NCBI GenBank assembly: GCA_002286855.1
Contig: NRSV01000078.1
Coordinates: 1-26,346 of the forward strand
Length of the DNA: 26,346 bases
Direction: 5' to 3'
From: Bipolaris cookei
Lineage: Eukaryota; Ascomycota; Dothideomycetes; Pleosporales; Pleosporaceae
A program made the position numbers and the translations under genes. Shown piece by piece: positions 17,379-26,346 of the stretch; position 1 is the first letter of the stretch, and each line of letters opens with the position of its first letter. A model generated the notes under the pieces. The model was not told where the DNA came from. It did not search any database and worked only from the letters and a program-made list of their open reading frames with translations.

Positions 17379-18960
17379 TTAAATAAACTCCAACTTCCTC
17401 AACCCAGCCCTAACCCCAAAAAACAACGACGCCCCAATAAGCGTCAAAACCGGAATCCCATAAACCCCCAACCCAATAAATATCCCCTGCTCAAAATACC
17501 CAATCGCAATCGACTCCTTCCTCGCCTTCTCCTTAATCTCCTGCGTCGCCTTCTCCAACATCTCACTCGCCACTTTCCCCGTCTCTTTACCACCCAGAAC
17601 CTTCTGCAGCAAACTCTGACTCGGCGGCGCCGTGACATACGCCGGCGCCAGCCTCGAAAAATGCTCAACTGTATACCTCTTCTCTACATCGAAAACCTGG
17701 CTTGAAGGAGTGGCGGGGGCAGCAGGCCCCAGAAGCAGCGAAAACGGGATACTGTTTGCAAACGAGACGGCTGCAGGTACGAATTGAGAGAGGTACTTTG
17801 CCGTTGCGTTGGCACCGAAGTGGTAACTTGCCAGGAGGGTTTCCTGAAGAGAGAGGTCCTGTTCTACAAGGCTAATCGCGTGTTCGAGCGATGTTATGGC
17901 CGAAACTGCGAAGATCGGCTGCGTAGATTTAGGGGGAAGGGAAAGTAAATTGGTTAATTCGACGATGGCGCCGTTGTCGCCTTGAGATATGGTTGTTAGA
18001 TTCCAGGATTTTGACGAAGATAGCGCGGAAAAGGAAATCGATATCCGCGATGACGACGATTTTTGACTGCTGGGGTTGTTATTAGAGGTGGAGCCGTTGG
18101 AGAGGGTGCCGGAGCCGGCGAGGTAGCGGAAGGAGAGCTGGAGGACGTGTTCAAGGAAGTCTTTTTTGATGAATTCGTTTACGAGGATTATGTCGGGGGC
18201 GTAGGGGGATGTGCCACCGAAGGCGAAGCGGGCGGTGACGAGGTGCGAGGCCGCAGTGAAGAGGTCTGCGGTGCGGTCTACGATTGCGATTACTTTGCCT
18301 TGAGGGGAAATGTGCTGAGAGTATGTGGGCTGGCTGATTTGCATCTCCTGGAGGACTTGGAGGCAGGTTGAGAGGGAGTCAGAGGGTGGGGAGGATGAGA
18401 TAATGAGGAGGGTGTCGGATTCGAGGGCTTCGTTGAGGAGCTTGCGGAGGAGAGAGGGAAGAGCACGGAGGTTGTTTTCAAGCTGTATTTTTTCTATTAG
18501 TTGTGGATTGGCGGGGAGAGAATCCAAGAGTGATGCTTACCTTGAGCGCTACACAGGTACCCGCTGCAACAGCTGCGCTCAAAGGCGACAGAACCGAAAA
18601 GAAAGGCGTATGGCTTTTTTGCGGCTCAATGTATGCAACACCCCACGGCACTCTCCTGTCACTGGCATTTTTGCCATTTTTGATCCGGTATTCCGCTTCG
18701 AGCTCTTTTGCCGCATCAATGGAGGCATAGTGCTGTTTGACTAGGTCGAGGACAACTGCAACCTCTGTAGTTGCTTCCTCGTCGGATACATGCGTATCCT
18801 GCTTGATAGCTTTTCTGATAGCATCACTGTTATTACGCAGCGCATCATGCAGCGACTTGAGCTGCTTTTGTCTAAAAAAAGCGTTGTGGCAGCGTGCTGT
18901 AAGGGCCGTCGCCTGGAGAGTCTCCAGCGCGGCTTCGGGGGTAACTGGCGACGACGACAT
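17379..18960 (-). CDS. Aldehyde-dehydrogenase-fold protein, probable pseudoenzyme
   Basis: Two exons: 18960-18541 and 18482-17379, with a 58-nt intron (GTAAGC...CTAAT...CAG) between ALK and LENN, giving 507 residues. The start ATG at 18960 (MSSSPVTPEA) is the first in frame. ALDH-family features are the N-terminal helices, LSPLSAAVAAGTCVALK (residues 124-140), IVDRTADL (207-214) and FGGTSPYAPDIILVNEF (228-244). The usual catalytic Cys, in the family motif GQxCxAPD, is replaced by Pro 233; the Glu of the ELGGK motif and the Asn of PWNYP are also not found, and the NAD-binding GS motif is not visible. The C-terminus has a hydrophobic segment near residues 470-496, like the membrane anchor of ALDH3A2/Hfd1-type enzymes. 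It is likely a membrane-bound ALDH-like protein without dehydrogenase activity. No inactivating stops are seen, so it is probably a working gene. Confidence 0.87.
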
Positions 18961-19354
18961 GAGACTGCAAAACCGAACAGAAAACAATCACAACAGAATT
19001 TTCCAAGAGCGAAGGAAAGCAGCAAGCTCTACTACTATGTAAGCGCGAAAACATCATCGGACCACACCGGTACGACCTCCCACCCAACCCGACGGCAATG
19101 TGATGAGACGACGACTACCGGGACAGGAGCGCACACCCATGCTCCCCCACATTCCGAGCCCAGCGCCCCACCCCAACCCCCCCGTTCCGTCCGCTGCCGT
19201 CTCCGCGTCTTCCCAGCGCCGGAACAAGTCCATTCAGTAATCCTGACTTCTATGTTTCTCACCCGTGTCTTTCGCTGACAATCGCTATCTGCTACTATCA
19301 TTTCTATTCTCCCTTCGCCATTCCCACAAAGAAAGAACCCCAACACAGCGAACA
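18961..19354. promoter_or_regulatory. Shared region between divergent genes
   Basis: 394 bp separate the ATG of the ALDH-like gene (minus) from that of the 120-residue protein (plus), so both promoters must lie here. The part at 19141-19200 is C-rich on the plus strand; no clear TATA box is seen. No coding frame in it looks real. Confidence 0.5.
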
Positions 19355-19809
19355 ATGTCCGTAACAACAACCACAAACCCAACGCACTACACGCTCGAAG
19401 CCACACTTGCAGACTACGATCTCCACCATACAGAAGGCGGTCACGATACTAGTCTGAATGCGCATCCCAATCCGGCGGTAAATGCGCAGCAGAACCCAAG
19501 TCACTGGCCCACGCAACATCGGCGTGTGCCTGCGTACCGCCCTATAAATGCGGAGCTGGATCAGAGTGAGAGGAGGGTGTATTTGAATGTGATTGAGCAA
19601 GCGTTTGTGGGGGTCATGTTTACGGGTGTATTTTTGGAGTCGGTGAGTTCAACTGCCATGTTCTCTTTTTTGGGGGGGGGGGGGGGTAGCGGGATAGTGA
19701 AAGAAGGGAGGGAAAGGCTAACGAGGAGATACAGTCTGTATCGAAGATTTGGAGGAATTCGCTGGGGCGCGTGTGGAATGTTGGGTATAAGCTTGGTGGG
19801 GAGTGGTGA
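19355..19809 (+). CDS. Unknown 120-residue protein, two exons
   Basis: Exon 1 is 19355-19642 and exon 2 is 19735-19809. The 92-nt intron begins GTGAGT, has the branch site GCTAACG (19717-19723) and ends ACAG. It includes a run of 14 G near 19673. The start ATG sits in AACAATGTC; the open frame extends further upstream but without an ATG. The protein has a Thr/His/Asn-rich polar N-terminal half (about residues 1-70), then a hydrophobic or amphipathic stretch ERRVYLNVIEQAFVGVMFTG, and a basic aromatic C-terminus (SKIWRNSLGRVWNVGYKLGG). I recognise no family. The C-terminal part might lie at a membrane. Without the splice the frame would run on through low-complexity sequence, so the spliced form is preferred. 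Confidence 0.65.
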
Positions 19810-20432
19810 AGTTTTAAATAGCTTTGGGGGTTTGGGGAGTTTGAGGGGTCTTCATTTTTTCTCTGTTGGAAATTTGGCAATGCAGGGTGAGGGAAGTAGG
19901 GAGGTTTGTTTGTCGTTGAGAAGTGATGCGCATGTACATTTCCCCATATCACACTTTAGATGGAAAACAGCAATTTACTCTATCTGGCAAGCTGCTTCGT
20001 AATAACCCAATAACCTATACCCTTCCCTCAATACAATGGATATATCCGTGCTGACATGCATTTTCCAAATGTAATCTAATCTCACTGTATGCCACACAAG
20101 ATGCATCATTTGAATAGCCGATGTTCTCTTACCCAATCAGACACGAGATCCAACATATCCTAAAGTGGAAGACCGTCAAAAGCATTTGTTCAAGCGGTCA
20201 CATGTAGGAGAGCCTATTCCCGGGAAGTGGAGGAGGGGGAAAAAGGATATATTTCCACGAATTGAACCTTGGTGCGGCCAAGATGTGCCCAGGAGTAAAA
20301 AGCGGGAATTAAGGCGAAGTTCGCTAGCATCTATTCCAACCTTCAGTATTGATCACTTTTCACCTCCATATTTTCAGTGTTTGGTATCGCTTCGTTGTCT
20401 TCTTTTCATCCACTGTACCTTGTGCCGTAACC
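19810..20432. other. Intergenic region, no gene seen
   Basis: 623 bp between the unknown protein and the monooxygenase gene. It should hold the 3' end of one and the promoter and leader of the other. A TATA-like GGATATATTTCC lies near 20246. Open frames here lack protein-like sequence or are extensions of the neighbouring genes. Confidence 0.5.
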
Positions 20433-22688
20433 ATGGACTTCACAAACGGCACCACCACAAACGGTGCCAATGGCGTCAACGGACACGACGACGCTGCCCA
20501 GCGCCCCCTCAACATCACAATATGCGGAGCAGGCATCGGCGGTCTGAGTGCAGCAATCTTCCTTCGACAACGAGGCCACACAGTGACTCTACTCGAAGCC
20601 TCAGGTTTCGGCAACGAACTGGGTGCCGCTGTGCATCTTGCCCCCAACGCCAATGGCCTTTTACGCCGCATGGGCATGAATCCCGAGGCGCAAGGCGCGG
20701 TCAGTTGCAAACGGATGACGCAGTCACTTTCAAACGGCCAGGAACTCTCCAGTATGGACTTAGAACAAGGCGCAAAACGATGGCAGTACCCCTGGCAGCT
20801 CGGCCACCGCGTGAGTCTCCACAGCGAGTTGAAGCGACTCGCTATACGTGAAGAAGGACAAGGCAAACCAGCCGTGCTCAAGCTGCGATCCAAAGTTGTC
20901 GATGTGGATCCTAAAGAAGGCATTGTTGTGCTGGAGAGCGGAGAAAGAATCCAAAGCGACATCATCGTCGGTGCAGACGGCGTACATTCCAAAACGCGCT
21001 TGCGGATTTCAGGCGCAGAGAACATCAAGACCTTCGGAAGTGGCAAGAGCGCATTCCGTTTCCTCATCCCCCGCCAAAAGGCTTTAGACGACCCCGAGAC
21101 ACGCAAATTTGCAGACAAAGAAGGGCATCTGGCTATGATCTTTGCCCGCGACAGGAGAGTAGTTGTGTACCCAACGTCTGACAATACGCTTCTGAATTTT
21201 GTGTGCATTCACCCTACGTCTGAGAGTCAGATTGATACCCAAGAGACCAGACGCACTGACTGGCAGAACAAGGGAAATCTGGAGAAGATGCTGGAGGTAT
21301 ACAAGGAGTTTGAGCCTCCGGTGCTCAAGCTGCTGAGTATGGCGGATGAAGAGACGCTCAAGGTGTGGGAGTTGCTAGATATGGAGCAGTTGCCTAGCTG
21401 GACAGAAGGGAAATTGGTGTTGATAGGCGATGCTGCTCATCCGTTTACTCCGCGTAAGTCAATCTTCATTCACTCTACCAACCCCTCATGAAGAAAAAGA
21501 AAAAGAAAAACTAACTCATTTTCTTGACCACCATCAGACCAAGGCCAAGGCGCAGCCCAAGCAATCGAAGATGCCGCCTCCCTTGCCGTCATGCTCCCCC
21601 TCGGCGTATCCCCTTCATCCATCCCCGATCGCTTCAAACTCTATGAACAATGCCGCTACGACCGCGCCAGTATAATCCAAGAATACTCGCGAGTCGCCGG
21701 CAAGGATGTCGGCACCGGCCCGCCCCTTGACGTCTCAAAATTCACAGATTACAATTTCGGCCACGACGAATGGCACTACTCCACCCAGGTACTGCGGAAA
21801 TGGGAGTGGGAGAATAACAAGAATTTGTTGTGGAGAATGCCGACGGTGTTTGGGCCCATGCCGGGCCCCCGCCAGGACTTTTATGGGAGGCAGAGGGATG
21901 GGACCGGGGCGACGTTTTCGACGGCGAGTCTCAAGGTGAAGACAAGTAGGACGGTGTTGGAGAATTTACTGCCGAATGGCAAGTTTAGGTTTGCTAAAGC
22001 GGATACAATGGCATTTGCGACCTTTGCTGTTACGCAGCTGGGGAATCTGGAGTGGTTGGGCGGAAGAGGATACAGTCATTTTGGGCTGTATGTGCATGGT
22101 ATTGAGTATGTGAAGGAGGATGGGGATACCGTTGTGGGGACGTATTTGCCTGTGCTGTTTGAGAACCTTGCGGATCCGATTTTGAGTGGGAGGGAGGAAC
22201 TTGGGTTTCCAAAGGTATTTGCTGATCTGACAGTGAGTAGGACGGACGACAAGTGTGTGTTGGAGGCAAGTTGGATGTCGTCGAAATTCTGCTCCATGAA
22301 GCTCTCGGGGTTGCAACCAGCTGGTACTGCAAACGGCGAGACTCCGGCTGTCCAGCCAGCACCTCCTAGAGACGATGGCCTGCTGTTCCACAAGTACATA
22401 CCCGCTACTGCGAATGCGGGTAGCAAGCAGCGCGGACAGGCGGATGTCGAGTACACTGCGTTCCTGCCTGGCGACGAGGACAGCAAGACGGTGGAGAAGA
22501 AGATTGAGCAGACGCTTACTGCCTCGGCAGCCGAGATTACGTTTGACGCACTTGACTGGAAGGCACTACCTACACTACACCACATTGTCGAGAGGTTACA
22601 GGAGATACCCGTGTACGGGGTTGTCGAGGCAAAGATTGTACAAGGAACTGGGGTAAGCGATGTAAGATCAGCCCAGAAGCTTGCATAG
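20433..22688 (+). CDS. FAD monooxygenase fused to acetoacetate-decarboxylase-like domain
   Basis: Exons 20433-21453 and 21538-22688. The 84-nt intron (GTAAGT, branch CTAAC at 21511, CAG) splits the codon for His 341, and splicing gives PFTPHQGQGA. The protein has 723 residues. The start is ATG 20433 in ACCATGG; an upstream in-frame ATG at 20349 would add 28 hydrophobic residues. Residues 26-390 form a class A flavin monooxygenase (salicylate-hydroxylase type): GAGIGG at 32-37 binds FAD, GADGVHS at 180-186 is the DG motif, and GDAAHPF at 332-338 is the GD motif. Residues about 450-710 resemble acetoacetate decarboxylase: the GREELGFPKVFAD stretch near 558-570 matches the active-site region, with Lys 566 in the place of the Schiff-base Lys, but the second Lys that normally follows is Val. 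No signal peptide is visible. The likely role is oxidation of an aromatic or enol substrate coupled to decarboxylation or a related step; the substrate is unknown. Confidence 0.9.
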
Positions 22689-22993
22689 ACCAGACTTGTC
22701 AACATGCAAATCAAAAAAACTTCTGACGTTGATTTGGGTTGTTTGTCTAGAACTCAAGGTTGCGTTTAAGTTGCTTAGTTTGATAGTGTTTTACAAGGCA
22801 ATTTGTTGACTAACGTCCATCCCTGTGGGTCGAACATCTCTCCGCAACGAACCACCAAAATTGTTTAAGCATGTTGTGCCCAAGCCGCAGAAACTTCAGC
22901 TAGCAAGCAGGCGCCCGCACCATCAGGCTACTGAGTTCAGCCTTTCGAGTCCTGTTCTCATCGCATATACCTACTATACACCCACACGAACCT
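22689..22993. other. Intergenic region, no gene seen
   Basis: 305 bp between the monooxygenase stop and the HET start. It should contain the terminator of the first and the promoter of the second. A TATA-like CATATACCTACTATAC lies just before 22994. No coding signal is visible. Confidence 0.5.
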
Positions 22994-25148
22994 ATGCGGC
23001 TCTTACAGTACAGCGAAAGCGGAGAGCTCAGCATTCACAGCTTCTATGATGGCGACATACCCCCCTACGCGATACTCTCACACACCTGGGGAGCAGATGG
23101 CGACGAGGTGACGTTTGCAGACCTCCAGACAGGCGGTAGCAAGACAAAGCTGGGCTATGAGAAGACCCTTTTCTGCGGAAAACAGGCTCGGCGCGACAAC
23201 CTCCAGTACTTCTGGATCGACACATGCTGCATTAACAAGAGTGATAAGGCTGAGCTCGCCTGTGCTATTAGGTCAATGTTCCGCTGGTACCACAACGCAG
23301 TCAGATGCTATGTCTATCTGTCAAATGTGTCAAAAAGGAAGAGAAATGCCTGCGACAGAGCTACCGAGCTTAGCTGGGAGCCTGCTTTCAGGTCGAGCCG
23401 GTGGTTTACACGTGGCTGGACGCTCCAAGAGCTTCTTGTTCCAGCCACGGTCGAGTTCTTCTCGCATGAAGGAGAGAGCTTTGGTAGCAAGATATTGCTG
23501 CAGGCGATGATCCGCGAGATAACGAGTAGTCCGTCCGAAGTGCTCAACGGCGCCCCACTTTCTCGTTCTAGCATCAACGAGCGGTTGAGGTGGGCAGAAG
23601 GCCGGGTGACTGGGCGCGATGAGGATAGGGCATACTGCTTACAAGGCATCCTCGATGTTGAGCTAGCACCAGTACATGGAGAGGGCGAGGCCGGCGCTTT
23701 CGATCGTCTGAAGCGCGAGATGTACAAGCTGGAACAATGCATTCAAGACATACGCCAAACAGACCCGCGCGTCGACAAGAAGCGCATCGAGGAGACAAAA
23801 GGCGGACTGCTAGCAGATTCCTACCACTGAATCCTCGACAATACCGCGTTCAAGCAGTGGTATGAGGACAAGCACAGCAGACTGCTTTGGGTTGAACGAG
23901 ATCCTGGCAAGGGAAAGACAATGCTGCTGTGTGGCATTATTAACGAACTGCAAAGTTCTTTGCCTCAGAATACTCATCTGTCATACTTCTTCTGCCAAGC
24001 GACTGACTCATGAATTAACAGTGCCACAGCTGTGCTGCGAGGTTTGTTGTATATGCTTGTGCATCAGCACCCGTCTCTTGTATCGCACGTCCGCAAGAAG
24101 CACGACGTACCTTATCATTGATGCGCTCGATGGATGCGTAACTGATCGGCTAAATTTGCTTAGCTTTATCGCGAAGCAGTCGTCTGCGTCCTCTCGCGTC
24201 AAGTGGATCGTGTCTAGTCGCAATTGGCCAGACATTGAAGCACAGCTCGAGCGCGCAGGACATAAGATGAAACTAAGTCTTGAGCTTAACGCAGAGTCCG
24301 TCGCCACAGCGGTTGACGTCTTCATTAGGCAGAAGGTAGACCAGTTAGTGCAGGAGAAACAGTACAAAGAGAAACTTCAACAAGCCGTGCTCCAACACTT
24401 CAGATCAAATGCGAATAACACCTTCCTCTGAGTAGCGTTAGTGTGTCAGGAGCTCAAAAGGACGCCGAAGCGGAACGTGCTCAAGAAGCTAGCCTAGTTC
24501 CCGCCTGGGCTGGCCGATTTATATAAGCGTATGATGCAGCAGATGAGCGAGTCCGACGACGCCGACGTCTGTCGCTACGTGCTGGCTTTGAATGCTGTCC
24601 TGTATTGACCCGTCACAATCACTGAGCTAGTTATGCTTACTGAACAGCTTGCAGACTTTGTTAGCGACCCTGAGTCTGTGCGAGAAATTATCAGTCTCTG
24701 CGGATCGTTCCTCACGCTGCGCGACGACACAGTCTACTTTGTGCATCAGTTAGCCAAGGACTTCCTCGTCACACAAGCGTCAAACGAGGTCTTTCCAAAT
24801 GGTACAGAATGCGTGCATCAAGACGTTTTTGTGACGTCACTTACTGTTCTGCACAAGATACTACGTAGAGATATATATAATCTTCAGGCGCCTGGATATC
24901 CTATAGAAGATGTTAAGCCGCCTTCTCTTGACTCTCTAGCCGTGTCGCGCTATCCATGTATATACTGGATTGACCACTTCTGCGACTCAAAACACAGAAT
25001 ACTAGCACGTAGTGCTATAACTCAAGACACCAGAGCTATAGACGCATTCCTTAGGCAGAGATATCTCTACTGGCCAGAATCGATAAGCTTGTGCAGAAGC
25101 ATGGCAGAAGGGGTGGTCTCAATGACAAAACTGTGGGACTTAGTCTAG

Positions 25149-25213
25149 GTATAGCCTACCCAACTACACAAATAGTTCTTGTAATAACTATATATAATTG
25201 CTAGCATAACCAG
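25149..25213 (+). other. Possible 65-nt intron or insertion
   Basis: Between LWDLV* and RIEDTDTLNRIVYDARR the coding sense is lost. The stretch begins GTATAG and ends ACCAG, and its removal joins both sides in phase. It may be an intron or a small insertion. The branch site is not convincing. Confidence 0.35.
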
Positions 25214-25426
25214 AGGATTGAAGACACGGACACATTAAACAGGATTGTGTATGATGCACGACGATTAATCATGTATCATAGGGAGGCAATCGAGAAGTAT
25301 ACTTTACAAGTATATGCATCTGCTCTACTATTCAGTCCAGCAGAAAGCATAACAAGAAGGCTATTCCGGCACGAAGAGCCGAGGGAAGTAGCTGTCAAGC
25401 TAGCTATGAGCAACGGCTGGAGTGCG

Positions 25427-25830
25427 TGTCTGCAAACACTCGAGGGCCATAGCACATGGGTTACGTCTGTGGCCTTCTCGCACAACTCGACCCGGCTAGC
25501 GTCAGCATCAGACGACGGCACTGTCAAGATCTGGGACGCGAGCAGTGGGACGTGTCTGTATACGCTCGATGGCCATGGCAGTGGTGTTAACTCAGCAGCC
25601 TTCTCGCACGACTTCACCCGGCTAGCGTCAGCATCATAGGACGGCACTGTCAAGATCTGGGACGCGACCAGCGGGATGTGTCTGCATACCCTTGACATTG
25701 GCAGATCTTTTTACCACTTGTCTTTCAATTCTACTGGTAATTTGCTCTATACAGACATAGGCACTATCACCACCTCCAGTTCCCAGATCATAGACCGAAT
25801 TGGTGTTGTAGTATCAAAACTACATTACCA
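25427..25830 (+). repeat. WD40 repeats with exact 126-bp period
   Basis: Repeat starts at 25427, 25553 and 25679 (TGTCTG each time), two full 42-residue WD units and a third that passes into the C-terminal tail. Units read GHSTWVTSVAFSHNSTRLAS and DDGTVKIWDASSGT or close variants. Near-identical units are typical of HNWD genes, where repeat shuffling changes recognition specificity. The stop TAG 25637 lies where relatives have Trp. Confidence 0.85.
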
Positions 25831-25842
25831 GGGTGCCGGTTT

Positions 25843-26346
25843 AATTATTATTCCATTATAGTCCTGTATCAGCCGTTGGCTATGTAGGACTTTGGCCATA
25901 GGCCGCTCTATCTACTTAGTTTACAATTTAGGGAGTTTTCGGTGGGGGTAGTGTAGCTATTGTGCTTCGGCCTTTGTCTATTTGAGCTATTGCTAGCTTT
26001 CTAGACGCCTGGTGCTAAAGAGCAGTTTGGTAACAGGGAGAGATGTAGGGCAGCTAGGCTACCTTCCAGCGGGCTCTCTTAGGGGAAAAGAAATAGCGCT
26101 AATAAAATAAAATCAAATTCTTCTTCTTTATTTTTCTTCTTTTGTTGTCGTTTCTCTTGTTTTTTCTTCTTTCTAGCCTTCCTGGCCAAGGTGCCACTTT
26201 CTTGTTCCTATTCTCGTGCTAGTAATGAAAGCCAAAGTAGCTTCTATACCGCTCGTAGTATGGAGTAGAAGTGGGAGTTTTAGTACTTTTTGGTCTAGAG
26301 TCTTTTTTAGCTGGTTTCTTTCTGCGCTGTAGAAGCCGCAGTATAG
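25843..26346 (-). mobile_element. 3' end of a non-LTR-type retroelement
   Basis: Read on the minus strand the element ends CAGGACTATAATGG followed by an AAT-rich tail, joined to the last codons of the WD40 gene. The final 45 or so bases resemble the end of the retroposon at 7831-8307. Upstream in the element, minus-strand words such as KKPAKKDSRPKSTKTPTSTP and ERYRSYFGFHY suggest a decayed basic protein end, but I cannot assign a domain. An A/T- and C/T-rich stretch lies at 26100-26175. The element runs out of the window. Confidence 0.55.

Larger units (their letters stand above)
22994..25842 (+). pseudogene. HET-NACHT-WD40 (fungal NLR) gene, inactivated
   Basis: Family: HNWD/HET-E-type proteins of heterokaryon incompatibility and non-self recognition. 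The HET domain is complete in an open frame from ATG 22994 (MRLLQYSESGEL, PPYAILSHTWG, FWIDTCCINK, SRWFTRGWTLQELL, DEDRAYCLQGILDV). TGA at 23828 stands where Trp is expected. The NACHT part follows with the P-loop DPGKGKTML (23900-23920; the preceding Gly is Arg), then LIIDALD and VKWIVSSRNWPDIEAQLERA. Further stops are at 24011 (Arg site), 24429 (Trp), 24495, 24606 (Arg) and 25146 (Gln). A deletion of perhaps 30-40 codons shifts the frame near 24100. The linker contains SLCGSFLTLRDDTVYFVHQ. The WD40 part starts at 25427. The last conserved words (YQGAGL) are cut at 25842 by a retroelement end. Confidence 0.9.

Noticed and set aside
17259..17705. 148-codon plus frame rich in N, P, K and R
   Set aside because: Antisense to the C-terminal exon of the ALDH-like gene; skewed composition only.
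18478..18987. 169-codon minus frame as a separate short gene
   Set aside because: Its last residues are intron translation and it begins at TTG; it is exon 1 of the ALDH-like gene.
19265..20002. Unspliced 245-codon frame
   Set aside because: It starts at GTG and reads through a clear GTGAGT..CTAAC..CAG intron into low-complexity sequence; the two-exon model is better.
20360..21208. 282-codon minus frame
   Set aside because: Shadow of the monooxygenase coding strand; no domain.
17379..22688. A secondary-metabolite gene cluster
   Set aside because: Only one clear tailoring-type enzyme, with no synthase, transporter or regulator; proximity alone is not enough.

Overview
The window is a gene-poor, transposon-dense stretch of a filamentous fungal genome that encloses a small island of host genes. 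A Pleosporales-type Dothideomycete is my best guess. The basis is: short introns of 58-92 nt with GT..AG ends and CTAAC/CTAAT branch sites, Fot1/pogo-type DNA transposons, a Copia retrotransposon, a HET-NACHT-WD40 gene, and stop codons of the kind left by repeat-induced point mutation (RIP; TGG, CGA and CAG/CAA turned into stops). The species is inference only.

Left part (1-5249): pieces of one Copia family. An inverted RNase H/LTR end (98-1329) meets a forward internal region (1332-4819) at an undetermined base (1319). The forward copy has four identical 102-bp units inside its integrase. Its reverse transcriptase is broken by a tiny retroposon-tail insertion, and part of its RNase H is replaced by an inverted LTR fragment. 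It ends in a polypurine tract and a full LTR (4832-5249).

Middle part (5250-17255): at least eight Fot1/pogo-type transposon copies, most of them dead. Four have ends that I can place at TA sites: 9718-11466, 11469-12599, 14117-16142 and 16158-17253. Several have a C-terminal CCHC zinc knuckle, and three are internal-deletion derivatives that kept the DNA-binding end and lost the catalytic core. Later insertions lie inside these relics: a 477-bp retroposon with a 13-bp target duplication (7831-8307), a 127-bp solo LTR (9331-9457) and a 187-bp solo LTR (14581-14767). A 206-bp foldback MITE sits at 12631-12836.

Host gene island (17379-22688): an aldehyde-dehydrogenase-fold protein lacking the expected catalytic residues and ending in a membrane segment (minus strand); a divergently transcribed unknown 120-residue protein; and a 723-residue fusion of an FAD-dependent monooxygenase with an acetoacetate-decarboxylase-like domain.

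Right part (22994-26346): a HET-NACHT-WD40 gene of the fungal NLR type. The HET part is open, but the NACHT and WD40 parts carry seven in-frame stops and a frameshifting deletion. Its C-terminal tail is interrupted by the 3' end of a non-LTR-type element that runs to the window edge. I see no tRNA, rRNA, CRISPR array or operon structure.
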